From the NCBI GenBank assembly GCA_034440635.1, contig JAOTON010000765.1:809001-873000 (forward strand): 64,000 nt of DNA. Reading direction: 5' to 3'. Every line of letters starts with the position of its first letter. The first letter of the stretch is position 1. Positions 11,586 through 23,518 of this stretch are shown here, in pieces. Both the position numbers and the translations under genes were made by a program. A model generated the notes under the pieces. The model made no database searches. It worked only from the letters and a program-made list of their open reading frames with translations, and was not told where the DNA came from. This DNA is from Lepas anatifera. Lineage: Eukaryota; Arthropoda; Thecostraca; Lepadidae.

Positions 11586-12287
11586 TGCACTTATATCCGT
11601 AGTGGTGCCGCAAATGGCTTTGTTTCCCGAAATAAGTACAATATATAATTTGTCATGTCCATACCAGTGGCGTATGCAAGGAAAACCAATCCAGTCATCC
11701 CCTTAAAAGTGATAAAACTCTACTCACTTTGGCCAATTTTGGTCCATTTTCTTGAAAAAGACACTGTTTTCCTATTTTTCTCATGTCGGCCCCCCTCCAA
11801 AAAGTTTATTAGATCCACTTCTGGTCAGTGATACCGCAATTCGGAACTTCTTAGCTCTCTAAAACGATGAAGAAGTGGTTTTACATCAATTTGTATGACG
11901 GAAATATGTTTTCCTCTGTCATAAGCTTTCGAATGAACCCATTTTCGATCCAATACAACGATTTTCGATTTTCACCAGTTTTGGGGGCGGGGGGACCAAA
12001 CCTCAAAGGATCGAATCCAAATTTTGCATGCTCATTATTAACTCAAAGGAGAATGCGGTGTCAACCGGTAAGCTTGCACAGACGAAAAAGTGGTATTTTG
12101 GGACACCCTAGTGCTCAGATTACTATAGCACCTCAAAACGTAGAGACGGCCCACACTCAGGAGTGCCTTATGCGAGTCATTTCAAAGATTCTAGCGCACA
12201 GTAACAGACTCATGTCCAGGACATGTTGACATGTTGCAACTCTGTCAGTTTCAACCATATGTGGCAACACGAAAATCTTCTGACAGC

Positions 12288-12845
12288 CTAATTATCCATG
12301 CACATATGTTTCGATCCAGGAAGTTTATGAAACCCAAAGCAGCGCATAACTGAGTCTGGAGGGCCGCTGGAAGAGAAGTCACAAATCCACATGGAACTCA
12401 GACTCAAACCTAGAGCGCACTGACAATGACCATCTGCACAGTCTGTTTGCCGTGACATAGTGCACCAACCGCCTGGGTCTGGTTCGGTCAGCCGCACTGA
12501 CACTGCCCAGACAGTCTGTTTGCCGTGACATAGCGTACCAACCACCTGGGTCTGGTTCGGTCCGCCGCACTGACATTGGCCATCTGCACAGACAGTCTGT
12601 TTGCCGTGACATAGCGCACCAACCACCTGGGTCTGGTTCGGTCAGCCGCACTGACACTGCCCATCTGCCCAGACAGTTTGTTTGATGTGACATAGTGCAC
12701 CAACCGCCTGGGTCTGGTTCGGTCCGCCGCACTGACACTGACACCACACCGTGGCACCCACATAGCTGTGTCCCCGTCCCTGTCTGTCGCAGGTCACATT
12801 GAATGTGAAAACATCAGTTAAACATTCCAGAGGTGTGAACACCAC
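12288..12845 (-). repeat. ~75-80-bp tandem repeat with a Cys-rich reading frame (minus strand)
   Basis: Four to five units share CTGGGTCTGGTTCGGTC and CTGTTTGCCGTGACATAG on the plus strand. The minus strand reads units such as ALCHGKQTVCADGQCQCGGP, with Cys spacing loosely like EB/EGF-type modules. The preceding sequence reads TFNVTCDRQGRG. Unit lengths vary (about 73 to 81 bp), so frames break between units. It is either an expanded, decayed exon of a secreted Cys-rich protein or a minisatellite whose frame is fortuitous. Confidence 0.4.
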
Positions 12846-13377
12846 CGCAGCCGTCCCTACGCACCGTGTTGCCGCGTTCGGTCACCAACTGTCGTCGCGG
12901 CCTGAAATAGTTGCGAAAAACACCGTCCGAACTACAACCATCACGTGAGGCTAATCTACCAAGTGTGTGTAAAGCTCAAATCCCGATTTCGCAAGCCGAG
13001 GATCACCAGGACCACGACAGGAGCATTAGTTCGCTTTGAAAACGGGTCACTGGTGGCGTGGCCGCGTGACGACACCCCTGCACTCTGCAAGGACGACGGC
13101 GACCCCGGGACGGCACCAGTCACGCCAGCGCCTTCAGCAGCGGCGGCGGGTGCAGCGACCTTGGTCCTCCTCAGTCAGTGTGGCACAGAGCTGCGGGGCT
13201 CTTGGTGTTGGGTAAAAGCCGGGGAACATGTACTGGTCGGAGATGGTAGGAAAAACGTGATGCCCTACACAAGCAGAACAGAACTGGACAATCATCACAA
13301 TGAATGTTGGGGTTCGTCACTGACTAGTGTATAATATTTGATTATGAAATCTTAATGTATTTGATTTTTTATATACA

Positions 13378-13722
13378 TTTTGTCCAAGTTGTTCTCAGTT
13401 CGACTGCTGGAGTCGGAGTCTCACTTAAGTCATCAAGGGACTTGTCACGGAGACTCCGACCCCACCACCTGAACGAGCAACACCCACAATGAAGGGTTGA
13501 TTTAGAAGTCAAAGTTTAACGTCCCACAAAGCACAGGGACGGCCGCCCCACTCAGGTCACCCTCTCACCAGCTAGTTGCTGGCCGACCTACGTCGGATAA
13601 ACTATTGAGTGCCGGAGCGTCTCAGGGGAACCGATCCCAAGCCTGGACATGCACTGCCACTGCATGCTTCTGAGCAGCGGGCCGGAGCCCAACGCCCTAC
13701 CAACTGGGCTACCGGGGCGGCT
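13378..13722 (-). mobile_element. SINE-1 copy (tRNA-derived, ~340 bp)
   Basis: Read on the minus strand from 13722, it starts GCCGCCCCGG, has an A-box-like CCCAGTTGGTAGGGCG and a B-box-like GATCGGTTCCCCTGA, then a long shared body ending near CTTGGACAAAATG. It matches the copy at 46405-46758 along its length and the truncated copy at 59822-60040. Confidence 0.8.
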
Positions 13723-15157
13723 TCAAAAACATAACAAGGTAAACTCGCCAAGGCCTTTGAACTAGGAGCACAACTTTATCTAAAAACGCCGTTTCCGCTT
13801 CGACAGCGCATCGTTAACGCGAGCTGATTAACAGCAAGCACGCTCGCGAATTCCGACCAATGTGCGGCCGGCTGCAGATCACTTCTGAAGTTGACTCGCG
13901 TTACGCAGGCGGTGGCGGACACCATCGTCACCGCCACAGGCGGCAGCTGCGGGGATTGCGCAGCCCGACGCTGGACATTACCCCGGACAGCTCTGCAGCA
14001 GGCCGCCAGGATTCCCATGCGTGCACCACCGTTACACCGGTCCCGTATCGTGGCCACTGTTCAGTACTGAGTCGTTTCAATGACAGACCCATCCAATTAA
14101 AGTACGGTTTCGCTGTCAATTGGTGATCGGTCCCACAACAATCATTGCGCAAAATACGCCGAAATGCCGTAAATTCTAGGAATGAAGCCAAAGAGCCAAT
14201 GCCATTTGAAGAAGCCAAAAGCCATGAAACCAAGAGCCAAAAATACCAATAACATTCGGCGGCGCTGACCGCCAAGACGGGATAACACGAAAACCTGCGT
14301 ACTCAGCGCATTCCCGCTCTAGTTCCTCCACCCCGCCGCGTGACCTTTGACCAGCTGCCGTGATGACGTCACTGGGCCGTGGTCAGCCGTGAGTCACCGG
14401 CCGCGGAGAGGCGGGGACGCAACACTGCACGTTGCTCCCCGAACCCCCGCAACCAGCACAATGGGCAGCGCACACGGCGGAGCGTCACAGCTACTAAAAC
14501 GTGCATTGACGGGGAGGGTACCCGTCCCCCTCGGTTTTTTGTAGATAGAATAACAACACCGGCACGAAGCGCCGCCGCACTTGGCATACCTTTTCTCTGA
14601 TCATTTTTACAACTTATGGTAAAATTGTACGGCTAAGTCATCTCTGGTCAGGTCACCAGTGCAGGTGAAGTGACTTCATCTCACAAAAAGTTTAAAATAG
14701 TATAAGTCAGAACAGGTCGAACCTATCCGATTAAAACTCAGATTACATAATAAGCCTACCGAGTTCTACAAAACGCTTTCCGGTATTTTTTATATCGATG
14801 ACTCAACGGTCAGGTACGAGCCACGACCTCTCCGGTGGAACTACATAAGAAAAATGACTTAAACTGAATAACTTAAAGGCTTAAACTGGAGCGCGTCAGT
14901 AATTGAGTATGGACAGATTGTTCACGTCTTTTCATTCTCATAAAAATGTATATTCTTTTGAATCTCACCACACAGGGTTGGACCGAGACGGACCTTTCAA
15001 AGTTCCGCCCATTCATGTTTCTACCCATGTTCGCTCATGGAAAATATTATTGTTCAGTAAAGGAATCACTAATACGATATACGCCTACCACTCTGGTGGA
15101 CGATGGATATTTCACACTCTAATAATCACAGATGAGGTATATATGCGAGCATTACAG

Positions 15158-15704
15158 CTAACTATAGCCGTCCGCCTTCTTCTCTGAGCAAACACAGCCG
15201 TAAGCTTCTACATCGCGCTGCCTCAAGCACCCTTTGCCAGTGCAACTAGCATTAATCACGTTAACTGGAGCGCCACTTTTGGTCTGGACATCCCACTGCT
15301 GGGAGTTAATACTGGTGCTGACCAGGACTTCGCCGGGACCACACGACATTGAATGACAGAAATTGATGCTTCGGGCGCACCTAAATCAGCTACAACAGCA
15401 GCTTTATCGAGTTTTACAAGATCCAAATAGAACATAAAAAGACGGTTTAAAAAGCACTGGTGCATTCCAACACTGGTGCATGGATTTCAAACCATTTTCC
15501 TGACATGAACATGTGTTTCTTTTTCCCAGTATTGCACGCCAATACAGACCCAAACATTTCCTTCCACATCCACCGTCCACATTGACAGCCTCCTTGACCT
15601 ATTAATGAGGCTAACTCCATCCTTAACAGCGTCTTCTCGCACAGAGACCCGTGTCGGGAGCATGCCTTGCCTGTCGGCGCGCGGGTACGACAGTGACACC
15701 ACAA
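15158..15704 (-). other. Possible decayed or lineage-specific coding sequence
   Basis: Minus-strand frames read protein-like text: MWTVDVEGNVWVCIGVQYW (15487-15702), LDKAAVVADLGAPEASISVI (15256-15465) and Cys-bearing SCTGKGCLRQRDVEAYGCVC (15158-15349). Several frames are needed and no clean splice sites were found. It could be a remnant of a secreted-protein gene or TE coding sequence. Confidence 0.2.
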
Positions 15705-16257
15705 TTTTGAAAAATTAGAAACACAACAGGTTTAAATCTCCCTCGTATGAAATATCTACCACGCTTTTTCCCCTTAATAAATTGGGCATACACAAGAACA
15801 TGGCTTTTAAACGGAGTAACGTAGTTAAATGAGGGCGAAAGCACCCCGGCAGATCTCAACAGAAGAATCAACAGGGCTGTAAACCGTTCTCTGCCGTTAG
15901 GTAGAAATGTACCCAGTGTTCTTTCGCCATGGCATCTTCAGCATGCCACAGTTTACATCAGCAACTGCGTCGGTCCATGGCTGTAACCTCTCGCCGCCAC
16001 GTGCAGTGCTCCCGACCGACCCCAAGATGTCCGCCTTGCGCGGAGCGGCTCAGACTCTGCACCAAACACGAACACACGGGCCGGGCGGCACCACTGTCTG
16101 TTTCTCTTTGCTGAATCCTCTGCCAATGTGTGCGACTGGAGGAATTAAAACCTTCTCCAAACAAACAAGAGTCCTCCGAACAAAATATGACGTTTGACAC
16201 GCTGTCATGAATGCCTATGGAAGTTTCGTGATGCGCTTTCTTCCATTTAATCGTAAT

Positions 16258-16432
16258 TTTTGGGCTTCATCGATGCACCGGCAGTCAAGGCCACATGGCG
16301 TCACAAACCCTTCCCCGTTACGACAGGGAATCAAACTGCTCCTGGTTCAGGGAATGCGCCAGGCTATAAACCCAGGTCAGCCGCGTGGAATGCGACCACA
16401 TTTACCACTGCACCACCGCAGCCCCATTAGTT
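16258..16432 (-). mobile_element. SINE-2 copy (tRNA-derived)
   Basis: On the minus strand the sequence reads GGTGGTGCAGTGGTAAATG (A-box region) and GACCTGGGTTTATAGCC (decayed B box), with a downstream tail like that of the copy at 21142-21322. Confidence 0.55.
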
Positions 16433-17829
16433 CAAACTTATCGTAGAATAAAAACTTATCATTTTGCCAGGAAAGGTAATGAGGTCGTCCGGCAAAAATA
16501 ACTTTTATTCTCAACTACTAAAAAATATTCATTAAAGCTGCTCATTATACTGGATAACAGTTATGATGCTACATCTCGCGGGACCAGTTACGTCCAATCC
16601 TGTTTCTAAGATTCTTAGTCGTCTTATGATAGCTAATTTGTCGGTACCGGGTCATTAAGATGTGTCAGGTCAGGACAGAGGTGACAGAAATTTGTACTGA
16701 AAATGTAACATCTATTCAAAAATTGCTTTCGCCAGCCAAAATAACATATCTGATCGAAAAGTGAAACACCCTGCATGAACGTCATCTAATTTCGCATCCA
16801 TTTAGACATTCTGATTTTGTCTGGTCATTTCCCCGGGAACGAGACGGGGAGAAGTTACACCCCGTAAAGAGTCAAATGAAGCCCCACCGCAGCACTTCAA
16901 TTTTTACCTTGAGCATAGGTCGTGCAGTGCGACTTCAGAGATCAGTCAAGGCAACGCAAGGTCTGCAATTAGACTTAATGGTGACATCAATGACATCTTC
17001 ATAACAGGAGTAATCAAGTCAGTTGAAGCAATTCTGAGGCCTCAGTGTCACCCTTCATTCCCAGTGGCTCTAGCTTGGTTGCATTTCAAACACATATTCG
17101 GACGGCTGTGAGTGATTTAATCCTTCACAGGGGTGTGCATTTCCGCAGACGTCGGTAATTCCAAATGGGTATCAGTAGGTGCGAAATTAGATGGGGCCCA
17201 GACACGTAAAACTTTAATTCAGAGCGCACACCGGGTATTGACGGGAAGACGGCACGGCTAATCCAGTCGGCCAATGTGATTTGCACAAAGTAAGTGTTTC
17301 AGAAGAAAAACAACAGAATTCATCCAGTTAATGTAAAACAAATATCCAATAGGTACCCTTCGGATGTTATTTGGCAGAGGTGGACGGGCGCTATATAACC
17401 TTAGAAGGTTTGGGCGCCCGAAAGCCCAAATAGACAACCAACCAGAGGAGGGTGGCGCTTCCGGACTTTTGAAACCGCTACTTAGCCTTCCTTGGCTAGC
17501 CGAAACAGCCACTGGTGCTAGCGCTACTTTTTTTAAATCGCGAAAGCGCTACCCGCTACGTTTTTGCTATAGAAAGCGCTAACGTTACTCCACTAGCATC
17601 TGAAGAGTCCGCACGTAGCGGAATCGCGAATTAGCGGACCGCCCGGCCCTATCACTGAGCACCCTTCGTCTGGATGCGTAAAACACAGCACAACGGATCT
17701 GTACACGGAATTCGACCCTGAGTGCGAATGTGAACGCCCCGGCCTCGAGTGAGCACCGAGTAAACAAGCCGCGCTAACGAGAGGCCAACCGCCCGACAGG
17801 GTCTGGACTGTGTCATACCCGCCCGCGGA

Positions 17830-18375
17830 CGTACGGTGGTCTCAGGCACCGCAGGAGAAGGCGCAGCGGTCTCAGGCACCGCAGGAGAACTCACAGCGGT
17901 CTCAGACACCGCAGGAGAAGGCGCAGCGGTCTCAGGCACCGCAGGAGAACTCACAGCGGTCTCAGACACCGCAGGAGAAGGCGCAGCGGTCTCAGGCACC
18001 GCAGGAGAACTCACAGCGGTCTCAGACACCGCAGGAGAAGGCGCAGCGGTCTCAGACACCGCAGGAGAAGGCGCAGCGGTCTCAGGCACCGAAGGGGAAG
18101 GCACAGCGGTCTCAGGCACCGCAGAACTCACAGCGGTCTCAGGCACCGCAGAAGGCACAGCGGTCTCAGTCATCGCGGGCGAACCCACTGCGGTCTCAGT
18201 CACAGCGGGCGAACGTACGGCAGTCTCAGTCACCGCGGGCGAACGCACGGCGGTTCAGTCACCACGGGAGAACTCATTGCGGTCTCAGTCACCACGGGAG
18301 AACTCATTGCGGTCTTAGTCACCGCGGGAGAACTCACTGCGGTCTCAGTCACAGCAGGCGAACGCACGGCGGCCT
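17830..18375. repeat. 30-bp minisatellite, ~18 units
   Basis: Units of the type GCGGTCTCAGGCACCGCAGG plus ten more bases repeat head to tail. Higher-order alternation of GAGAAGGCGCA and GAGAACTCACA variants is seen at 17850-18050; the last units are more diverged. Because 30 is a multiple of three and units lack stops, long frames open on both strands (for example SPAVPETA repeats on minus). They are not genes. Confidence 0.85.
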
Positions 18376-19044
18376 CAGGCACCGCGAAGTGTCAGTCTCG
18401 CTGGCCTCCAGTGCACAGCACCGGTCGTAAACAACTAAGGTTGAGCTGACAGAAGTTCACTCAATGTTGGATTGTCCCGTCTGTCTTTGCAAATCATTCC
18501 GACATGAATGTATCCATATCTAACGCTTCCCTTCACCGAGCGCCATGTGCAGAGTTGATCAATCACGGTGAGCAGCGAACGCTGCTGAAACGCGTACCTA
18601 ATCTCGAGCATTGTCAGCACTCATTACTGGTGTCTGTATAAAACTGCACGGATTGGCGTGACGGGCGGCATTCGACAAACCCAATGGTATGACGCTGCAA
18701 TCCAGTTTCCGCAACCCGCATGCCGTGATCCGGTTCCCGGATTCCCCATCACGCGGAGATTCGCCCCTCCCCCGATCCAGCCCGGCTCCCACACGCTTCC
18801 GACCACCAATGAGCCGCCAAGGTCACTTTCGCTGACGCTCTCTACACGGGTGGCCGCATCCCGCCCCAGTTCCACTCCGCACTGACACCCAGGTGAAATT
18901 GGGTGGGATGACACCGCCGTCAACGACATAGGAAAGCCTACGCTTGCTACGTTTATCAACAGTCTTTAACCCATAGATCTTCAACAAACACGAATGGCGC
19001 AAGTACCGCGCGGCTGCAGGCCTGCTGTTGCACCGTCAGCCCAC

Positions 19045-19401
19045 CTCAGGAATGTTGTAGAAGCGCAGACTGGACGTGTCCCAGCAGGACTCGAACGAGT
19101 CCCTCCGGAGCCGGCCGCGGCTGGCGCTGACCTCTGACCTGACCTGCTGCGCCGACACTGTCTCCCTGAGGGCGGCCAGGTCAGTCCGCAGCTGCTGCAC
19201 CTCCGTCGTCAGCTGCGAGACGCGACCTTCCAGGGCGCCACAGCTCTCACAGACGGCGGCCGCCGCCGGCACCGGCGCCGCCGCACCGTTAGCACACACA
19301 GAGGCAGTGGCCGGCCTGTCGGCAGCCAACTTAGATTTATCCTTCTTCTTGTGGAACGGCCGCAGCAGCCGCGAGATGCTGTTCTGTTTACGGAGACCCA
19401 T
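19045..19401 (-). CDS. Candidate first coding exon (alternative CERT start or nested gene)
   Basis: The minus strand has ATG at 19401 (context CTGCGATGG) and 119 codons to GAG|GTGGGC, a plausible donor, with phase 0 at its end. The protein starts MGLRKQNSISRLLRPFHKKK, which is basic, then an Ala-rich stretch. A heptad-like segment around ALEGRVSQLTTEVQQLRTDL follows, and it ends SLRFYNIPE. I do not recognise the family. GC-rich, CpG-rich sequence upstream (19402-19650) could be a promoter and 5' UTR. The next supported exon on this strand, 7515-7679, starts in phase 0, so the two could splice to a PH-less CERT isoform that begins just before FFAT. A nested unrelated gene is the alternative. 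Confidence 0.5.
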
Positions 19402-19700
19402 CGCAGGCACCCACTCACACTCTCGGCGCGGCAGAGCACTGACGGTACCGCGGCGTGCTCACCCTGGTCGGCGGCGGCGGGACTGACAGGCCGGCAGCGG
19501 CTGCCGTCCAAGCCGCGGGTTCCCTGGCCGCAATGTCCGAGACTGTACTGCTGCTGCTGGTGTCTGGCGGCCGGCAGCCCGCGAAGCGCGCCACAGTGGT
19601 GATACGCTGAGACTGTACACACTGCACGCCATCACGCCACTCCACACTGGGGTAACTCAGGCACTGGAGGGCCAGAATAACCCGGCGGACACGTCACACA
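19402..19700 (-). promoter_or_regulatory. GC-rich putative promoter/5' UTR of the 19.4-kb exon
   Basis: The segment is strongly GC- and CpG-rich relative to surrounding intron sequence and lies immediately upstream of the candidate initiator ATG at 19401. No TATA box was found. Two GTGAG words (in CGACCAGGGTGAGC and AGAGTGTGAGTGGG on minus) could be donors of upstream non-coding exons. Weak evidence. Confidence 0.3.
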
Positions 19701-19899
19701 CGCCCCAAGATAACTACTGCGGAAAACCTCACGTCACCCGGGAGGTAAACCACACTTCCATTTACTGAGAGCGATAAGCTCAACAACGACAAAAAAATCG
19801 TTAATTACAACCGCTGAACCGATTTGTTGCTGCATAAACTAAGACCAGGAAGCTTCACCCGAAATATCGTTTGTTGACAATTTTGGACGGCGCTGCCCG

Positions 19900-20101
19900 C
19901 ATTGGCGGACGCAGGGGGGGGCATTCCGGCCATGCCCCCCAAAGCGCTGGAGGGGGGCCAACGTATCTTTTGCCCCCCCGCCCCAAACGCCGGAGAAATA
20001 TTTGAAAAAGGTTTTTACACTAGATCTGTAGAGCAAAAAATCTTCGCTGCCCCCAGGAGGTGGGTTTGGGCCCCCAAAACTCGGGTCTGCGTCCGCCCCT
20101 G
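19900..20101. mobile_element. hAT-type MITE, 202 bp, with 8-bp target duplication
   Basis: The left end CATTGGCGGACGCAGGGG and the right end CTGCGTCCGCCCCTG are imperfect inverted repeats of the CAGGGGCGGA type common in hAT elements. They are flanked by GCTGCCCG (19892-19899) and GCTGCTCG (20102-20109), an 8-bp duplication with one mismatch. There is no coding capacity. Confidence 0.8.
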
Positions 20102-20109
20102 GCTGCTCG

Positions 20110-21140
20110 CAAGCACGATGGAAAACATGCACACAAGTCCAAGTACAATTTAGCAATGCATCAATGCCATAACCAATTGTTGATCCCAAAGGTGGATTCG
20201 AAGCTGGAGAGAGCCCCCGTGGAGAGGGAGAAGTCGAACAATTTCTCACATAACGTCGTAAGGATATCCCGTATCTCCATGTTGCAGCGTAAGCGTCCAT
20301 GTAACGAAGGCATCAGAAAAACGTCACCAACTTGCTTCCTGGGCATTCTCCGAGTTCAGCAATCACGGAGAGGCACCTCAGCCATAAGCGCAACTGGGAT
20401 CACCCCAGAATCCCCAAGCCCATGGTCGAAAGCGGAGACTGAGAGGAAAATCTTACACTATGATCTAGATCGACAGCTTTCTTTCCAAAGCAGTATTTAA
20501 GCAGCCTGGTTCGGCGTCCAGCCCACCAGCACTCGTGACCACTTCGTAAACCGTTGGCACTGCTTCATTAGTGATAACCCACCAATGCTGTGAGGTGATC
20601 GCTTTCGAAAACACCTGATGAAATTCAGATCTTGTCATTAACTGCAGATGACCGGCCTTGGGCATCCCACCATGCCACACAAACCCTCCCTCATATTTTA
20701 CCGCAGGCAAAAAGGAGAGCGGTACGGTTCCCGTGTAACCTTTAACCCTACCCAGTGATGGATTTAGAGATCCGATAGGAGAGGTACAAGCCTGGAAGAA
20801 AGCAACCGTGGGTCTCGGTTCGACAGCTAAGACTTTACATCACAACCAAGCGGCTACGTGTGCACTACAAAATCTCGGTAGGTGCTGCTTCCTACCACAC
20901 GTGTATGGCAAACACTAGGTGCAGATTAGCACTCACTCTGATATTCAGATTTAGCCATTTAGGAATGATGTAAAGTGTTTGTTGCTGAGCCGAGGTCCAC
21001 TAGTATTTTCCCCGAGGACCGTACATAGCCGGGAGTAGCAGTGCTGGTAAATGAGGACACCACAGAGAGCTCTGATCAAACGCGGCTAAGCTTCAGAGAG
21101 CTTCCCATGGCCCAAGCGATGACGCTTCAGCTGCGGGGCG
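20110..21140. other. Intron sequence, nothing recognised
   Basis: No exon with splice context, tandem repeat or inverted pair was seen. Confidence 0.35.
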
Positions 21141-21141
21141 A

Positions 21142-21322
21142 GGGGTGCGGTGGTGCAGTAGATAGCGCTGTCACTTTACACGCAGCCGACCTGGGTTCAA
21201 ATCCCGGTAGATTTCCAGAGCAGGAATCATTTTGACCACCGGTAACCTCTCCAACAGGGAGAGCATTGGCGACGTCATAAGGCCGACAGGCAGTTGGAGC
21301 GTCGATAAGGCCCAAAAATAAA
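21142..21322 (+). mobile_element. SINE-2 copy (tRNA-derived, intact A and B boxes)
   Basis: GGTGGTGCAGTAGATAGCG gives an A-box-like region and GGGTTCAAATCCCGG (21193-21207) a near-perfect B box, about 50 bp apart as in tRNA promoters. A unique body follows and ends near an A-rich stretch (CCAAAAATAAAAAC). It is related to the minus-strand copy at 16258-16432. Confidence 0.75.
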
Positions 21323-22876
21323 AACACTTCCAGTGCCCGGACCGTGAAATAATCCCACTAGGTGAGATATTGAGTCACCTGCCGGTGCCCCTAAAACTAC
21401 CGTATGTCGGTGGAACGTCACACTTTGCGTTGTAATGGCACTCTTTGGAAGGCTTTAGAAGAATTTTTGAACTACAGCAGCCTGCAAGGGATCCATCACA
21501 TATCCTCAACATGTATTGGAATTATCACTGAATCGATGGTACTGACAGCGGGAAGTGGAACTAAGAATATCAGGCAGAGTTTTGGAGTAGCTGGGTACTT
21601 GCGAATGTCTTTTCTAGCTCAGGAAAACCATCGCTCGAAACGGGCACTTTCCCCTAAAACCTGGAACAGAGGTACAGACAAACGGATTCCAGTAAATGCA
21701 GCGTAAGAACTGTTGGGAGTGACCCTAACAAAATAAAATAAACTGAATATGTTTTCCCTCCATATTAAGCCCTCCACTTGGTCCACCCCGGAGACCGCTG
21801 TCTCGCAGTGCAGAGTTCTACCAACGCAGCTCTCACACGTGAACAGCCATTGTGACGTCACAAGGGCGACGTCAGCGGCGCGGTAGCCGCCAATCACAGC
21901 AAAAGTGTTTGGGACAACGCTGCAGGGCACCGCGTGCCTCACACGTCACCAGGCTCGACACACTTCTCCCCGGCGAGCCCACCCGCTGGGGTCGAAACAT
22001 ACACGGCCCGAGGTTATGGGCCGATAGCGGATTCTCCGCCCAGAGATAACAAACATATTTCAAAGATATTGAGTTGTGACGCATGGGCTTAAACATGGAC
22101 CTTGGAATGTTTTACTGGGTTTTAAGAGGTCTCATCGCTTTAATGCGAATGACAAAAGGTAAAGCTAAGCCTGTCAATCCTCCAAAAGGATTTATCTCGC
22201 ATTTTACAGACGTCAGCACATATTTAAAGCAAGTTCTCTTCATAAACAAAATTATTTTCTACATTGATTCACTCGATTCACTTACGCATACTATAACGTA
22301 GAATGTCTGCAATTGGCGCGCTATGTCCTTTAATATTGAGACCAAATCCATCTCTACAGCGAGTACAACGCAGAAAATGTCTAAAGGAACTATAATTCAA
22401 GACAAAGCACGTCCCAGAAGTGAGGCTAGAAATTCCTTATTTTAGTATAAAGTGCAAGCATTCTAGTCCAGGGGAAATGGAAAAATACAACCAAGCAACT
22501 GCGCACTCTTCTGAGAATCGTCCCTGTTAAAAATGACCATTTCAGCATACAAAGGGACGACAAAACTTCTATATTTAATGATTTTGACTTTGACTAACAT
22601 AAATATTAGTCAATTAAACATAATTTTTCACTGTAAAACTTAATAGGATACGTTTATCCTCTTATTGATTGCATTTTCCTCACCGAGGCCCTCCACACTA
22701 CTATACATCATTTGGTTTGTAGCACAACAATACCAAGAGCTAAAGCAGTAATTTCCCCCGTGCTCAGGCTTTGCAGAACTATGAAGATAGAAAAAAACAC
22801 CAGAGCCATGAATAGCAACATCCACCATTTGTGTACACTATTTAATGACAACCATCACATTGCATTCACCGGGGTG
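21323..22876. other. Intron sequence, nothing recognised
   Basis: This AT-rich stretch precedes the outer end of the long inverted-repeat element. No gene or clear repeat was seen. Confidence 0.35.
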
Positions 22877-22918
22877 GCAGCTGGGGGATTCCAGGATAGA
22901 TCGACCAAGGCTTGACAC

Positions 22919-23518
22919 TGTAGGATTCAACTTGGCCACGTAAGGCCTTATTCAATCTACCAATCGAAGAAAAGAAGTCGACGATGATAATGTCCAATTT
23001 ATTGATGCAATTGCCAAACAGCGGATGAGAGACAAAAATGAGAACCGACAACAACAGTGCCAATATTTACAAATGGGAACATATACCCATTCCAATGGGA
23101 AATAACAAAATCCCAGAGAAATACGTAACACTCGATATGAACGCGTGTAGAGTGAGTGAGAGCGTGAGTGATTGGGAGAGCGTGTGACGGCGAGGAATAA
23201 ATCGCCGGCAGGTTCGATGCCGTAATTGACAATGAATTCAGCGACGGCTGCAAGCCGAAATCGGACTTGCACTGAGCAGGGATATGCTCAGTCAAGAGTG
23301 CAGACCCAATGACACGACGGTATTGTCAGTGTAGCTGGGAGGGAACGAAACACTCCAGGGAGTGGCCTTGGCGAGTGATCGCAATGCAGCGGTGGAGGAG
23401 TGGACCAGCCCAAAGAGTAGCCCTGGCGAACTGACCGGTGTTGTCAGTTAGTTAGTTAAGGGCTTTTTATAAGGCGTCCTGTGCAAAGCACCTTTGCCCG
23501 CCTCTAAAGTGTGGGGGA
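22919..23518 (-). repeat. Gypsy 3' LTR, distal part
   Basis: It is nearly identical to 54292-54887 of the 5' LTR; one extra TTAG near 23450 and about eight substitutions distinguish them. It ends in CCTACA on the minus strand and is followed by the ACAC duplication. The rest of this LTR lies at 30813-31020, beyond a 7.3-kb insertion. Fourteen bases of the LTR (54888-54901 in the 5' copy) are missing at the junction. Confidence 0.85.

Larger units (their letters stand above)
9105..12108. mobile_element. 3.0-kb DNA-transposon-like element with ~450-bp terminal inverted repeats
   Basis: The outer ends are GGGTGTCCCAAAATACCAC at 9105 and its complement ending at 12108, flanked on both sides by TA (9103-9104 and 12109-12110). 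The two arms (about 9105-9557 and 11655-12108) stay similar for roughly 450 bp, with many substitutions and indels. The TA flank fits a Tc1/mariner-like or other TA-targeting superfamily, but no DDE transposase is visible. The interior holds a decayed minus-strand coding remnant (about 9816-10481) and a 211-bp tandem array (10954-11585). Two independent inverted copies of a solo repeat are the alternative reading. Confidence 0.55.

Noticed and set aside
17652..18430. Long overlapping open frames on both strands with 10-residue repeats
   Set aside because: The 30-bp repeat has no stops in most frames, so open length is expected; no unique coding sequence or splice context accompanies it.
21142..21215. 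tRNA gene
   Set aside because: A and B boxes are good, but a full cloverleaf with paired acceptor stem was not seen, and a related copy at 16.3 kb shares the downstream body, which marks a SINE.
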